Assembly (NCBI GenBank): GCA_963771705.1
Contig: CAVYUP010000005.1
Span: 558,001-622,000 of the forward strand
Direction of reading: 5' to 3'
Origin: DATFVA01 sp963771705
GTDB lineage: Bacteria > Bacteroidota > Ignavibacteria > Ignavibacteriales > Ignavibacteriaceae
Length of the DNA stretch: 64,000 nt
A program made the position numbers and the translations under genes. Under the pieces are notes generated by a model. That model made no database searches. It was not told the DNA's origin and worked only from the letters and a program-made list of their open reading frames with translations. Positions 33,232-44,100 of this stretch are shown piece after piece. Within the stretch, counting starts at the first letter, position 1; each line of letters opens with the position of its first letter.

Positions 33232-33290
33232 AGTTTCCTAAAGGATCTGACAGATGAAATATCTGTTTTTTTTGAAGCCTGCAGGAAACT
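33232..33290. promoter_or_regulatory. Inverted repeat before the tetR-efflux operon
   Basis: AGTTTCCT (33232-33239) and AGGAAACT (33283-33290) are perfect 8-bp inverted arms flanking the small hairpin at 33250-33266. The position just upstream of an autoregulated TetR gene makes an operator possible. The arms are far apart for a single TetR site. Confidence 0.35.
33250..33273 (+). terminator. Weak hairpin with T-run, possible terminator or operator
   Basis: ACAGAT (33250-33255), loop GAAAT, ATCTGT (33261-33266), the T-run extending to 33273 (eight Ts). It could end the CRISPR transcript. Its 17-bp dyad could also be the binding site of the TetR regulator encoded 62 bp downstream. Confidence 0.45.
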
Positions 33291-33334
33291 AAATAAACTA
33301 TTCCAGTGTTCTGCAGCAAAGGAGATAAAGAAAG

Positions 33335-33976
33335 ATGCACGAAGAAAAAGAGATAAGAGAGAGGATATTGAATCAGGCTGAGGAATTATTTCTTCAGTTC
33401 GGTTACAGCAAGGTGACGATGGATGAAATAGCCGCAAGTCTGGGAATGAGCAAGAAGACCGTGTATAAATTCTTCCCGGGGAAGGAATCATTAGTAAAAG
33501 AAATGATAACATCAATGAAATGTTCGATTGATGATCATATTGAGGAAGTATGGAGCAACAAAGAAATGGACTTTATGGATAAGCTTAAGTCGGTGATGAA
33601 TTTTATCGGTAAGCAGACTACGAAGCTTCATGGTCCTCTGCTGGAAGATCTTCACAAAAACATTCCGGAAGTCTGGCAGGAGATCCATGATTTCCGTAAA
33701 GCTAATGCTGTGAAGAGATTTACCGTTTTCATTAACGAGGGCGTTGAACGGGGCGTATTCAGGCAAGACATAGACAAGCAGCTTATAATTCTTTTTTATC
33801 TGCATGCCATCCAGGGGTTAATAAATCCTGAAACCTTAAGTCAGCTCCCGTATTCAGCTAACCAGGTTTTCGACGCTGTTATCAGGATAATATTTGAGGG
33901 AATTTTAACTGAAGAGGGGCGCCAGGAGTATTTATCATATAACACTGAAGAAACAAGTAAAGGAGAAAATCAATAA
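33335..33976 (+). CDS. TetR family transcriptional regulator
   Basis: 213 aa with an N-terminal TetR helix-turn-helix at about 9-55 (ILNQAEELFLQFGYSKVTMD, then AASLGMSKKTVYKFFPGKE) and a helical ligand-binding C-terminal domain. GGAG precedes the ATG. It overlaps the TolC gene by one base (TAATG) and heads the four-gene efflux operon, so it most likely represses its own operon and is released by a pump substrate. The ligand is unknown. Confidence 0.92.
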   Translation: MHEEKEIRERILNQAEELFLQFGYSKVTMDEIAASLGMSKKTVYKFFPGKESLVKEMITSMKCSIDDHIEEVWSNKEMDFMDKLKSVMNFIGKQTTKLHGPLLEDLHKNIPEVWQEIHDFRKANAVKRFTVFINEGVERGVFRQDIDKQLIILFYLHAIQGLINPETLSQLPYSANQVFDAVIRIIFEGILTEEGRQEYLSYNTEETSKGENQ

Positions 33977-35295
33977 TGAAATCCGGACTAACGGGGATTT
34001 TTATATTTCTCTTAACAGGAATTTTATCTGTTAATTCATTCGGACAGGAAACACGCAGGCTTTCCCTTGAAGAGAGTATTCAAATTGGATTAAAAAACAG
34101 TGAACTTATTCACTCGTCGCAGATGAAAGTAAATTACGCCGAAGCAAAGTGGAGCGAGGTAAACACATACAGACTTCCATCCTTAAAGTTGAACGCTGCG
34201 TATACAAGGCTCAGCGAAATTGAACCTTTCATACTGAACACACCATTCGGCAACTTTGATATTCAGCCTTCAATAGTAAACAACTACAACATCAAGCTTT
34301 CTTTGCAGCAGCCGATATTTACTGGCTTCAAGTTATCCAGCGGTTCCAACATTGCGGAGTATAACTACGAAGCGCAAAAGCAGGAATATACAAAGGATGA
34401 GAAGCAGCTTATTTACGATATTAAGAATGCTTACTGGAGTCTGTTTAAGGTGACCAAAGTTAAAAGCGTAGTAGATGAAAATATAGATCTCATCAAAGCG
34501 CATCTTTCAGATGTAAAGAATTTCTTTGAGAACGGAATATCAACAAAAAATGATGTGCTGAAAGTACAGGTTCAGCTTGCCGAAGCGCAGCTTCGCCAGA
34601 TAGACGCAGATAACGGCGTTAAACTCGCAAGGAGCAATCTGAACAATGTTATCGGACTGCCGTTAGCAACAGATACAGAGGTGCAGTCAGATGTTGTTCT
34701 GGATGAGAACAACGCTCAGGATCTTGATCAGCTGATCCAGGAGGCCATTGAGAACAGACCCGAGCTAAAGGCAATGGATTTCAGACTGAAGGCAGGTGAG
34801 AGCGGAGTTACTATGGCTGAATCGGGATGGTATCCTCAGATCTATCTTGCAGGAGATTATATCTACGCGCGGCCCAATCAGCGCATTTTCCCGGCAGAAG
34901 ACAAATTTAACGGGACCTGGGATGTAAGCGTAGGATTATCATGGGACATATGGAACTGGCTGGCCACAAGTGACCAGACACAGCAGGCTGAAGCCCAGCT
35001 TGAGCAGGTGAAGGATGGATATAAGAGTCTGAAGGACGGTATCAGTCTTGAAGTAACACAGAATTACCTGAATTTGCTGAAGGCAAAGGAAAAAGTAATG
35101 GCTTCTGACCAGAGTGTACACCAGGCGGAAGAAAATTACCGTGTAACAAATGAAACATTTAAGAATGGTCTTGCACTGAACTCAGATCTGCTAGACGCAG
35201 AGTTTGCTCTTTTACAGGCAAAGACAAACTACATACAGTCACTAGCAGATTATGAGCTTGCAAAAGCAGGTTTAGAAAAATCAATTGGTAAATAA
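33976..35295 (+). CDS. TolC family outer-membrane efflux protein
   Basis: 439 aa. Signal peptide at 1-23 (LSVNSFGQET). Two OEP repeats of long coiled-coil helices occupy about 30-225 and 240-430 (YDIKNAYWSLFK; LEVTQNYLNLLKAKEKV), with barrel strands in between. It forms the trimeric exit duct for the RND pump encoded two genes on. It begins in the stop codon of tetR and lies 21 bp before the adaptor gene. Confidence 0.93.
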   Translation: MKSGLTGIFIFLLTGILSVNSFGQETRRLSLEESIQIGLKNSELIHSSQMKVNYAEAKWSEVNTYRLPSLKLNAAYTRLSEIEPFILNTPFGNFDIQPSIVNNYNIKLSLQQPIFTGFKLSSGSNIAEYNYEAQKQEYTKDEKQLIYDIKNAYWSLFKVTKVKSVVDENIDLIKAHLSDVKNFFENGISTKNDVLKVQVQLAEAQLRQIDADNGVKLARSNLNNVIGLPLATDTEVQSDVVLDENNAQDLDQLIQEAIENRPELKAMDFRLKAGESGVTMAESGWYPQIYLAGDYIYARPNQRIFPAEDKFNGTWDVSVGLSWDIWNWLATSDQTQQAEAQLEQVKDGYKSLKDGISLEVTQNYLNLLKAKEKVMASDQSVHQAEENYRVTNETFKNGLALNSDLLDAEFALLQAKTNYIQSLADYELAKAGLEKSIGK

Positions 35296-35316
35296 ATATA
35301 GAGGGCGCATATAAAT

Positions 35317-36372
35317 ATGAAAAAGCTAAAGTATTACGTTATCTCGTTTGTTCTGTTCGCAGTATTAATATTAGTACTGTTTAACAATCGTGCTCAGCTT
35401 GAAGCAAAAGCTAAGAACGATAAAATAAGTGCTTATCCGGTGACGGTTTCGACCGTTGAAAAAAAGGAAGTATCGAACAACATAGAACTGGTAGGGACAA
35501 TAGTGGGAGAGAATGATGTACAGGTTATATCAGAGGCACAGGGAAAGGTAACCTGGGTATACGCCAATGTAGGAGATTACAAGGCAGCAGGTTCTGTAAT
35601 CGCTCAGCTGGATGATGAACTGAAGCAAAGCGCATATAAGACGGCACAGGTAAACTTTGAAAAATCAAAAAAAGATTTTGAAAGGTACGACGCCTTATAT
35701 AAGAATAAATCAGTTTCGGATGTTCAGTATGAGCAGGCAAAGCTGGCATACTATAATGCACAGTCGATGTACGTAGCAGCCAAGAAGGAGTATGAGAATA
35801 CAAAAATAACAGCGCCTATATCCGGGGTAATCACTGCCAGGAATATAGATATGGGAACATACGTTAATAAGAATATGCCCGTTGCGAATATAGTTGATAT
35901 ATCGCGGCTTAAGGTAAAAGTAGGAGTAGCGGAAAAGGATGTATTCTCCCTTAAAAAAGGGGACAAAGTTACTGTAACGACAGATGTTTATCCCGGTGTT
36001 CAGTTTACCGGAGCCATTACCACAATAAGTGATAAGGGAGATGCAGCACATAACTACCCGGTAGAAATTTTACTGGCCAACAGCAAGGAACATCCGTTAA
36101 AATCGGGAATGTTCGGTAAAGTCACCTTCATCCCGAGAACCAGCGAGCCGAAGCTGATAGTTCCACGTGACGCTCTTCTGGGAAGCATTAAAAATCCCCA
36201 GGTATACGTAGTAGAGAACGGTGTTGTTCACCTGAAAGATGTTACCGTCGGCACTTCTTATGATAACAACCTGGAAGTAATCAAGGGACTAAAGGACGGT
36301 GATAAAGTAGTTGTGAACGGTCAAAACAACCTTGAGGAAAATACTGCTGTTTATGTAATAAACCAGGATTAG
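35317..36372 (+). CDS. RND efflux periplasmic adaptor (membrane fusion protein)
   Basis: 351 aa. One N-terminal membrane segment (about 5-24), then lipoyl/barrel-sandwich halves (VISEAQGKVTWVYANVGDYK near 68; ITAPISGVITARNIDMGTYV near 165) split by a helical hairpin, then the beta-barrel and membrane-proximal domains (PLKSGMFGKVTF). It links the inner-membrane pump to TolC. It is 12 bp before the pump gene. Confidence 0.93.
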   Translation: MKKLKYYVISFVLFAVLILVLFNNRAQLEAKAKNDKISAYPVTVSTVEKKEVSNNIELVGTIVGENDVQVISEAQGKVTWVYANVGDYKAAGSVIAQLDDELKQSAYKTAQVNFEKSKKDFERYDALYKNKSVSDVQYEQAKLAYYNAQSMYVAAKKEYENTKITAPISGVITARNIDMGTYVNKNMPVANIVDISRLKVKVGVAEKDVFSLKKGDKVTVTTDVYPGVQFTGAITTISDKGDAAHNYPVEILLANSKEHPLKSGMFGKVTFIPRTSEPKLIVPRDALLGSIKNPQVYVVENGVVHLKDVTVGTSYDNNLEVIKGLKDGDKVVVNGQNNLEENTAVYVINQD

Positions 36373-36384
36373 GAGATTAAGAAA

Positions 36385-39300
36385 ATGACAATAACCGAAT
36401 TAGCCATAAAACGACCCACGCTGATCGTTGTAATATTCGCAGCACTAACGGTGCTTGGAATTTACAGCTATACCCAGCTCGATTATGAACTGCTTCCGAA
36501 GATAACTCCTCCTGTTATTACGATTGCGACGGTTTATCCCGGAGCTTCGCCCAATGAAGTTGAGACTTCGGTAACAAAACCAATAGAGGACGCGATTTCC
36601 ACCCTTGATGAGATTGACAACGTAAACTCGACTTCAACAGAGGGTGTTTCGTTTGTTATGATCCAGTTTAATCAGTCGGCTGATGTTGATTTAGCACTGC
36701 AGAACGCTCAGAGGAAAGTAAACGAGGTACTGACAAAACTACCTGCGGACGCCAAGCCGCCGACGATATCAAAATTCGCACTTGATGAAATTCCCGTACT
36801 AAGAATGGGTGTTACGAGTAACATGCGCTCAACGGAATTTTATCAGTTTATAAAGGACAGGATACAGCCAAGGCTGGCGAAGATACCGGGAGTGGGACAG
36901 ATAACCCTGGTAGGCGGAGACGAAAGAGAGATAAGAGTTAACCTTAACGCGGATAAACTGAGAGGTTACGGACTTTCAATACTTCAGGTTACCCAGGCGA
37001 TAAAATCGTCGAACCTGGATTTTCCGACAGGGAAAGTTGAAGACAGCAAGGAACAGCTTATTGTAAGGATAGCAGGGAAATTCAGCTCGATAGACGCACT
37101 GAAAAACCTCATTGTTGCCCGCACCCGGGATGGAAGTGATATTCATCTTGATGACGTTGCAGAGGTTTATGACGGCACAAAAGATATGAGCATGCTTAAC
37201 AGGATCAACAACATTCCTTCTGTTGGTGTACTGGTTCAGAAGCAGACTGACGCAAACGCAGTTGAGGTGAGTAAACTGGTTCGTGCTGAAGTAGCAAAGA
37301 TGGAATCAGATTACAAGGCCCAGGGTGTGTCATTTAACATAGCACAGGACGGATCACAGTTTACTATAGATGCCGCAAACGGCGTAAAGTTCGATCTTGC
37401 TCTTGCTGTTGTACTTGTTGCCATTGTAATGCTTTTGTTCCTGCACAGCATTCGTGATTCATTTATAGTGATGCTGGCAATTCCGGCTTCGATGATATCG
37501 ACTTTCATTGTAATGTACGCATTTGGATTCACCCTTAACCTGATGACGCTTCTCGGATTATCATTGATTGTAGGTATCCTTGTGGATGATTCAATTGTGG
37601 TGCTGGAGAACATTCACCATCATCTTGAGAAAGGCGAGAAGAAGAAGGAAGCCGCTCTTAAAGGCAGAAATGAGATAGGATTTGCCGCACTGGCAATTAC
37701 AATGGTGGATGTGGTGGTGTTTGTACCCCTGGCATTAACAGGAGGGCTTGTAGGTAATATTATCCGTCAGTTTGCTGTAGTAGTTGTTATAGCGACTCTG
37801 CTTTCACTGTTTGTATCATTTACGGTAACTCCGCTGCTGGCTTCAAGGATAGGAAGACTTGAAACCCTTACAAAGCGTACCATAATAGGGCGTTTTGCGA
37901 TATGGTTTGAGAATAGTTTTAACAGAGTAGTTGATCACTACCTGAAAGTATTAAAGTGGGCGCTACACAACCGATGGAAGGTGATTACACTGACGGTAGT
38001 ATTATTCTTTGCCTCGTTTACTTTAATTCCTGCAGGCTTCATAGGAAGTGAATTCATTACACAGTCAGACCGTGGTGAATTTGCAGTCATCCTTGAAATG
38101 CCCGCGGGTTCCTCAATAGAGAATACGAACTTTGTTACACAGAAAGTTGAAAGATATATCAATAACCTTCCTGAGGTGAAGAATACTTTTGTTACAGTAG
38201 GCGCCTCAAATGAGGGACTGCTGGGACAATCATCCAACAATTCCTCTGAGATAGATGTTGCTCTTGTGCCGAAGGACAGAAGGGCAAAAAGCACAGATGA
38301 CATAGGCGATATTATTAAAAGAGAAGCAATGAAGATCCCGGGCGTAAAAGCCAGGGTTAACCCTATTGGAATTTTCGGAACCGCCAACCAGACGCCTATT
38401 CAGTTAATAGTTTCTGGTCCCAACCGGGAACTGGTTAAGCAAGGCGCCGACAAGCTGGTTTCAGCATTGAAGAAAATTCCGGGAACAGCCGATGTAAGGC
38501 TTTCTTCAGAAGACGGCAAGCCTGAGACCAGAATAGAAGTAGACAGGGCCAAAATGGCCGAGCTTGGGTTAAATGTTGCTGAAGTAGGGTCGGCTTTGAG
38601 GGTGGCGTTAAGCGGTGATGATGATTCCAAGTTCAGGGATGGAAATGATGATTATGATCTGCGCATTGCGCTGGACCGGTTCGACCGTTCAAAAATATCC
38701 GATGTAAAAAACCTGGCATTTATGAACAACAAGGGAGAACTTATTCAGCTTCAGCAATTCGCGGATGTTTACCAGACAACGGGACCGACCAAGCTACAGA
38801 GAAGGAACAGGATAAATTCTATTACAGTTTACTCGCAGGTTAACGGAAGGCCCAGCGGAAGCATCGGGCAGGACATACAGAAAGAGATCAATGCAGGTAT
38901 ACTTCCCGCGGGTGTGGATGTAGCCTATGAAGGCGATCTTAAGAACCAGGCGGAATCATTCGGTGATCTGGGGCTTGCTATGCTTGCGGCCATTCTCTTC
39001 GTTTATATGGTAATGATTGCCCTGTACGATTCATATCTGTATCCGTTTGTGGTACTTTTCTCGATACCCGTGGCGATGGTAGGAGCGCTGCTTGCGCTGG
39101 CTCTTACTATGAAGTCGCTTAGCATCTTCTCCATTCTCGGTATCATCATGCTGATAGGACTGGTAGGCAAAAATGCTATTCTGCTGGTTGACCGAGCCAA
39201 TCAGAAAAGGAGAGAAGATGGGATGAGTTCCTATGACGCACTTATAGAGGCAGGCAAAAGCAGGATAAGACCAATTCTGATGACAACTACGGCAATGGTA

Positions 39301-39546
39301 ATTGGAATGCTTCCCCTGGCAATTGCTACGGACTCCGGTTCCGAATGGAAGTCGGGACTTGCCTGGGCGATCATCGGCGGCTTAATAAGTTCAATGTTCC
39401 TTACCCTGGTTCTGGTTCCTGTTATTTATATGAGAGCAGAACTATGGAAAGAAAATATATCCGCGTTCATCAGGAAAGTTTTCAGAAGAAATAAAGACGT
39501 ACAGGATATTCCTGTAACAAGTGAACTTCAGCCTGAAGAAAACTAG
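36385..39546 (+). CDS. RND multidrug efflux transporter (AcrB-like, HAE1 type)
   Basis: 1053 aa, full length for an AcrB-type pump. Twelve membrane helices appear in the usual 1+5+1+5 arrangement with two large periplasmic loops. The proton-relay aspartate pair is in TM4 (LIVGILVDDSIVVLENI, about residue 405), and GVGQITLVGGDEREIRV and AMVGALLALALTMKSLS are family blocks. It exports hydrophobic compounds by proton motive force. It is last of the tetR-tolC-mfp-rnd operon and is followed by a long hairpin. Confidence 0.94.
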   Translation: MTITELAIKRPTLIVVIFAALTVLGIYSYTQLDYELLPKITPPVITIATVYPGASPNEVETSVTKPIEDAISTLDEIDNVNSTSTEGVSFVMIQFNQSADVDLALQNAQRKVNEVLTKLPADAKPPTISKFALDEIPVLRMGVTSNMRSTEFYQFIKDRIQPRLAKIPGVGQITLVGGDEREIRVNLNADKLRGYGLSILQVTQAIKSSNLDFPTGKVEDSKEQLIVRIAGKFSSIDALKNLIVARTRDGSDIHLDDVAEVYDGTKDMSMLNRINNIPSVGVLVQKQTDANAVEVSKLVRAEVAKMESDYKAQGVSFNIAQDGSQFTIDAANGVKFDLALAVVLVAIVMLLFLHSIRDSFIVMLAIPASMISTFIVMYAFGFTLNLMTLLGLSLIVGILVDDSIVVLENIHHHLEKGEKKKEAALKGRNEIGFAALAITMVDVVVFVPLALTGGLVGNIIRQFAVVVVIATLLSLFVSFTVTPLLASRIGRLETLTKRTIIGRFAIWFENSFNRVVDHYLKVLKWALHNRWKVITLTVVLFFASFTLIPAGFIGSEFITQSDRGEFAVILEMPAGSSIENTNFVTQKVERYINNLPEVKNTFVTVGASNEGLLGQSSNNSSEIDVALVPKDRRAKSTDDIGDIIKREAMKIPGVKARVNPIGIFGTANQTPIQLIVSGPNRELVKQGADKLVSALKKIPGTADVRLSSEDGKPETRIEVDRAKMAELGLNVAEVGSALRVALSGDDDSKFRDGNDDYDLRIALDRFDRSKISDVKNLAFMNNKGELIQLQQFADVYQTTGPTKLQRRNRINSITVYSQVNGRPSGSIGQDIQKEINAGILPAGVDVAYEGDLKNQAESFGDLGLAMLAAILFVYMVMIALYDSYLYPFVVLFSIPVAMVGALLALALTMKSLSIFSILGIIMLIGLVGKNAILLVDRANQKRREDGMSSYDALIEAGKSRIRPILMTTTAMVIGMLPLAIATDSGSEWKSGLAWAIIGGLISSMFLTLVLVPVIYMRAELWKENISAFIRKVFRRNKDVQDIPVTSELQPEEN

Positions 39547-39554
39547 AATTTTTC

Positions 39555-39605
39555 GTAACTTTCGGGGTCAGAAAACTCTTTGTTTATCTGACCCCCGGAA
39601 GTTAC
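39555..39605. terminator. Long hairpin after the efflux operon
   Basis: Arms GTAACTTTCGGGGTCAGA (39555-39572) and TCTGACCCCCGGAAGTTAC (39587-39605) pair over about 18 bp with a single bulge or mismatch and a 14-nt loop. There is no strong T-run, but the position 9 bp past the stop fits a terminator or 3'-end stabiliser. Confidence 0.7.
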
Positions 39606-39775
39606 TTTCTCACTATTATAAACCTTACATCCGGCCTGTAAACCCACTGCTACCCCAGTACAACCCCTACCCACAGAAATTTCATTTTCTCGGTCAATAA
39701 ACGTAATTTTGAACATCTAATTATTGAATTAATGTTAAAAACCCTCCGTTCGGAGTAATTCAGGGAGAGATAAAA

Positions 39776-40993
39776 ATGAAAAACCATTCAAAACAGGATT
39801 TCCAGACCAAATGCGTTCACGCTGGCATTGATGAATATGAATTTGGTTCGGTTGTTCCGCCAATTTACCAGACATCAACTTTTAAATTTGAATCCGCAGA
39901 GCATGGTGCTTCTTTATTCGCAGGAGAACAAAAAGGCTACATTTATACAAGAATGCTTAACCCTACAGTTGAAGCAATGGAGAATGCGATAGCAGAGCTT
40001 GAGGGAGGCCATAAAGCCCTTGGGTGCGGCAGCGGGATGGCAGCGGTTCATACAATTTTCGCTAGTCTTACCCAGACAGGCGATCACGTGGTATGCTCGT
40101 CATCAGTATACGGACCGACAACCACTCTGCTTAATACTATAATGAAAAAGTTTGGTGTTGAAACTACCTTTGTTGATACTTCCAATCCGGAAAATGTTCT
40201 TAACGCAATGAAGAAAAATACCACGGTTGTTTATATAGAAACGCCGGGCAACCCTACTCTTTGTATAAGTGATATAGAAAAAGTTTCAAAAATAGCACAT
40301 AGTTATAAAGCGAAGGTTATAGTTGACAACACGTTTATGAGTCCTGCCCTTCAGAACCCCCTTGCGCTAGGCGCAGACGTTGTTATGCACAGCCTCACCA
40401 AATTCTTAAACGGCCACGCCGACGTTGTAGGCGGTATAGTAGTAGTAAAGGATGAGGAAACCTACGTACAATTCCGCAAGACTTTAAATCAGACGGGCGG
40501 AGTGATAGATCCCTTCAATTCATTTCTTGTTCACAGGGGATTAAAGACTCTTTCCATAAGGATGGAACGTCACAGCAGCAACGCTCAGAAGATAGCAGAA
40601 TGGCTTGAAAAACATCCTGCAATAAAATGGATAAAATATCCAGGATTGGAAAGTCATCCGCAGTATGAAACCGGGCAGAAGCAGCATAAAGGCGCCGGAG
40701 GTATGATCACCTTTGAACTCAAAGGCGGATTTGAGTCGGGCAAGGTACTTATGAACTCGATGAAGCTCTGCCAGCTGGCTGTAAGTCTAGGCGGAGTTGA
40801 AAGTCTCATTCAGCATCCGGCAAGTATGACTCATTTCTCTATGGGAAAAGAGGCCAGGGAAGCAGCTGAAATTACAGACGGGCTGGTAAGGCTATCGGTT
40901 GGTATTGAAAACACCGACGATCTTATAAACGACCTGGAACAGGCGCTGGAAAAAGTAATGAAGTTAGAAAAAGCCAATGCTATAGAAATGTAA
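39776..40993 (+). CDS. Cys/Met-metabolism PLP enzyme (gamma-lyase or gamma-synthase family)
   Basis: 405 aa fold-type I PLP enzyme of the trans-sulfuration family. Visible features: TKCVHAGIDEYEFGSVVPPIY at the start, YTRMLNPT, the PLP-ring tyrosine in SSVYGPT, and the PLP lysine in VMHSLTKFLNGHADVVGG (about 208). Candidates are methionine gamma-lyase, cystathionine gamma-lyase and gamma-synthase. The cysteine typical of well-studied methionine gamma-lyases (two residues after the active-site Tyr, in YGC) is Pro here, which weakens that choice. It is monocistronic, with GGGAGAG before the ATG. Confidence 0.85.
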   Translation: MKNHSKQDFQTKCVHAGIDEYEFGSVVPPIYQTSTFKFESAEHGASLFAGEQKGYIYTRMLNPTVEAMENAIAELEGGHKALGCGSGMAAVHTIFASLTQTGDHVVCSSSVYGPTTTLLNTIMKKFGVETTFVDTSNPENVLNAMKKNTTVVYIETPGNPTLCISDIEKVSKIAHSYKAKVIVDNTFMSPALQNPLALGADVVMHSLTKFLNGHADVVGGIVVVKDEETYVQFRKTLNQTGGVIDPFNSFLVHRGLKTLSIRMERHSSNAQKIAEWLEKHPAIKWIKYPGLESHPQYETGQKQHKGAGGMITFELKGGFESGKVLMNSMKLCQLAVSLGGVESLIQHPASMTHFSMGKEAREAAEITDGLVRLSVGIENTDDLINDLEQALEKVMKLEKANAIEM

Positions 40994-41005
40994 AAAGTTA
41001 CAACG

Positions 41006-41036
41006 CTGAGCTTGTCGGATTCTTCGGCAGGCTCAG
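41006..41036. repeat. 14-bp hairpin with G-U pairs after the PLP-enzyme gene
   Basis: CTGAGCTTGTCGGA (41006-41019), loop TTC, TTCGGCAGGCTCAG (41023-41036). All three mismatches are G-U compatible in RNA on the plus strand, so the RNA stem is complete. There is no T-run. I recall similar palindromes scattered in Bacteroidota intergenic DNA. Confidence 0.6.
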
Positions 41037-41192
41037 ACTAATAACTTTCAAGTTCTTACCCCATTTTACAGCGTTATTTTATATATTTGATACAGGCAAA
41101 TATCATGATTATCTACTAATAAAGCGATTTTTTGTAACTTAGTTCCCGCCACGATATCATTACAGATTCATTCATTAATTTCCGGGGAGATT

Positions 41193-44100
41193 ATGAAAAA
41201 ATTATACACTCTTTTTGTCCTTCTCTTTTCAGTTATTTTAATTACCGATTCACTTGCATACACCCCTGAAGGTATATCTTTAGTAAAAAACAGTGACGGG
41301 TATACGATTAACTACGTTCTTCCGCCGTACCAGTTTAATACGGTAAAGGTGAATAATGAAAATTACTATGCTATTAAGGTTTCTGATTACGGTGTAGTAA
41401 ACGAGGCCGGATTACCGGCTCTTCCCCAGGTTTCGTTTGATATGTTCATACCCTATAGTGAAGTAAATCCTTCAGTCAGAATTAACCGCGTGGTTTCTGA
41501 AATTAAGGAACTGAAGCAGAAAATCTATCCATTCCAGGAACCGTGGGAGAAGAACAATCCTATCTCTGAAAGACCATTTACGATTGACAGGAACTATTAC
41601 AACTCAACAGGTAAAACGTACGATCCAATCAGCGTATCAGAACCTTTCATTATCAACGGAGTTAAGGGAGTAGTTGTGACTATCCATCCGTTTAATTATA
41701 GTCCTGCCGAAAATAAACTAACCATCATAAGTTCTGGACAATTCAAGTTAAACCTGAGCAGCAGCATTTTACCTGTAACCGGTAAATCCGCGGTATTCAA
41801 TAATTTTTACAAGAATATCTTCATTAATTATGAATGCGGCTCACAGAGAAGCGGGGGGAACTACCTTATTATAACAGCGCCGGCCTACGAAGCCGATCTG
41901 ACACCGTTCGCAGAGTATAAAACCAGCAAAGGATTTACGGTTGACGTTTTTAACACCGGCACAACAGGTACAACCAACACAGCGATTAAGGCATTTATTC
42001 AACAGAGATACGATAACATTGCTACCAGACCCGAATACATCCTTCTGGTGGGGGATGTAGCGAACATACCAGCCTGGACCGGCTCGGGTACAGGGACGCC
42101 GACAACAGACCTGAAATACGCTCAGCTAGAGGGAGGAGACGTATACCCCGACGCATTCATCGGGAGGATGTCCGTTGCGAATACAGTACAGCTCGGCAAT
42201 GCTATCAGTAAAACAATGAATACCGAATCATACATCGGCACGATGGATATGAAAAATGTGTTTATGGCTTCAAGCGATAACTACTCGATTTCAGAAGGAA
42301 CGCACAACTACGTAATAGATACATACTTCGATCCGGCCGGTTACACCAACCTGAAACTTTACAGTCAAACATACAGCGCAACAACTGCGCAGTTGATTAA
42401 TGCCCTGAATGATAACCAGATCTTTGCTATCTACTCGGGGCATGGTTCAGAAACCTCGTGGGCTGACGGACCTCCTTTGAGCCAGTCGCAGGTTTCGGCA
42501 CTTACCAATACCTGGTATCCATACGTATATTCATTTGCCTGCCTTACCGGCTCATTTTCAACAGGGGAGTGCTTCGGCGAAACCTGGTTAAGGACAGAGC
42601 ATGGTGCCGCTTCATTTTACGGTTCTTCTGTAACTTCTTACTGGGATGAGGATGATATACTCGAGCGCGGGGTAATAAAGGCTATGTTTGAAGATGAGCT
42701 CACACGAGTAACACCTATGTTTGTGCAGGGAATGATCTACTTTGTAAATCATTTCGGCGGGGTAAACGGAACAACACTGAGATATATGGAAATGTACAAC
42801 CTTATGGGGGACCCCTCGCTGCCTGTTGTAGAAACCCTTCCCCCATGTCCTGTTGCGGAGGCATCAGATCCGAATCCCGAAGCAGGCGCGGTTGATGTTC
42901 CGGTTAATTTATCAGAACTAACGTGGACAAACGGCGCGGATGCTGTTTTCAATGAGCTATACTTTGGTACGAGTCCCTCCACGATGACCCTTGTACAATC
43001 CGGTTCACTGGCAACATCGTGGACAATCGATCCATCATATCTTCCGCTGGACTATTACACAAATTATTTCTGGAAAGTAGTTGAAATAGGGGACACCTGC
43101 AGTTCTCCGGTAACATTCAGCTTCAGAACAGTGCAGGATCCAAACCTGGTTACAGCAACGGATACACTTTATCCACAGAATGCAGATTACTGGACAGGAA
43201 CATGTAGTTCTACATCAAAGACTGACGTGAGCGAAGTAAGGACAAAGTCGCCCGAATGCGGATGGATGACCTTCGACATCAGCTCAATTCCTGAAAATGC
43301 TGAGATATTGTCTGTTGATTTTAGCGGCTATGTAAATGACACCCACTACCCTTACTGGAGTGCCACGCCTATGGGGTCTGTAAATCCGGTTACAGCAAAC
43401 GGAGGGACTATCTTCAGCCAGGTAAGCGGCAATACAGGGACAGGCACTGCTTACATTTACTCGGACGAATCATCCACCTTTGCTCCCGGCTGGCATTCAT
43501 ATGAGATGGGGAACAACGCGGCCGCTGATCTGCAGAGCGCAATTCCCCAGGGCTGGTTTTCAATGGGAATATACGACAGGGATTTCTCAACCACATATTA
43601 TATAAACTTTGACGGCTGGAATGAGACAAATCAGCCCTACCTTATTGTCAGTTATCAGTATGTAACGCCAGTTGAACTAAGTTCATTTAATGCGGCTTCC
43701 GCGGACGGAAATGTTACTCTGAGCTGGTCGACAGCTTCAGAGACCAACAACCGCGGGTTTGAAATAGAACGCAGAACTGGTAACAGCAGCTTTGAGAAAA
43801 TCGCATTCACTGCAGGCTCCGGAACCACGACCAGGAGCAGAAGCTACACTTACAGAGATGAAAATCTGAGCTCGGGTACTTTCATTTACAGGCTGAAGCA
43901 GATCGATTTTATGGGAACCTGCTCATACTCGGATGAAGTGACAGTTAATGTTACATCACCAATTAAGTACACCCTGGAGCAGAATTATCCCAATCCTTTT
44001 AATCCATCTACGAAGATTAAATACTCAATTCCTGAAGACGGATCCGTAAAGCTTAAGATCTATAACCTTCTTGGCGAAGAAGTATTCACACTTGTTAATT

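Noticed and set aside
39606..39775. SAM riboswitch before the PLP-enzyme gene
   Set aside because: The 170-bp leader lacks a recognisable SAM-box core or a terminator hairpin with T-run.
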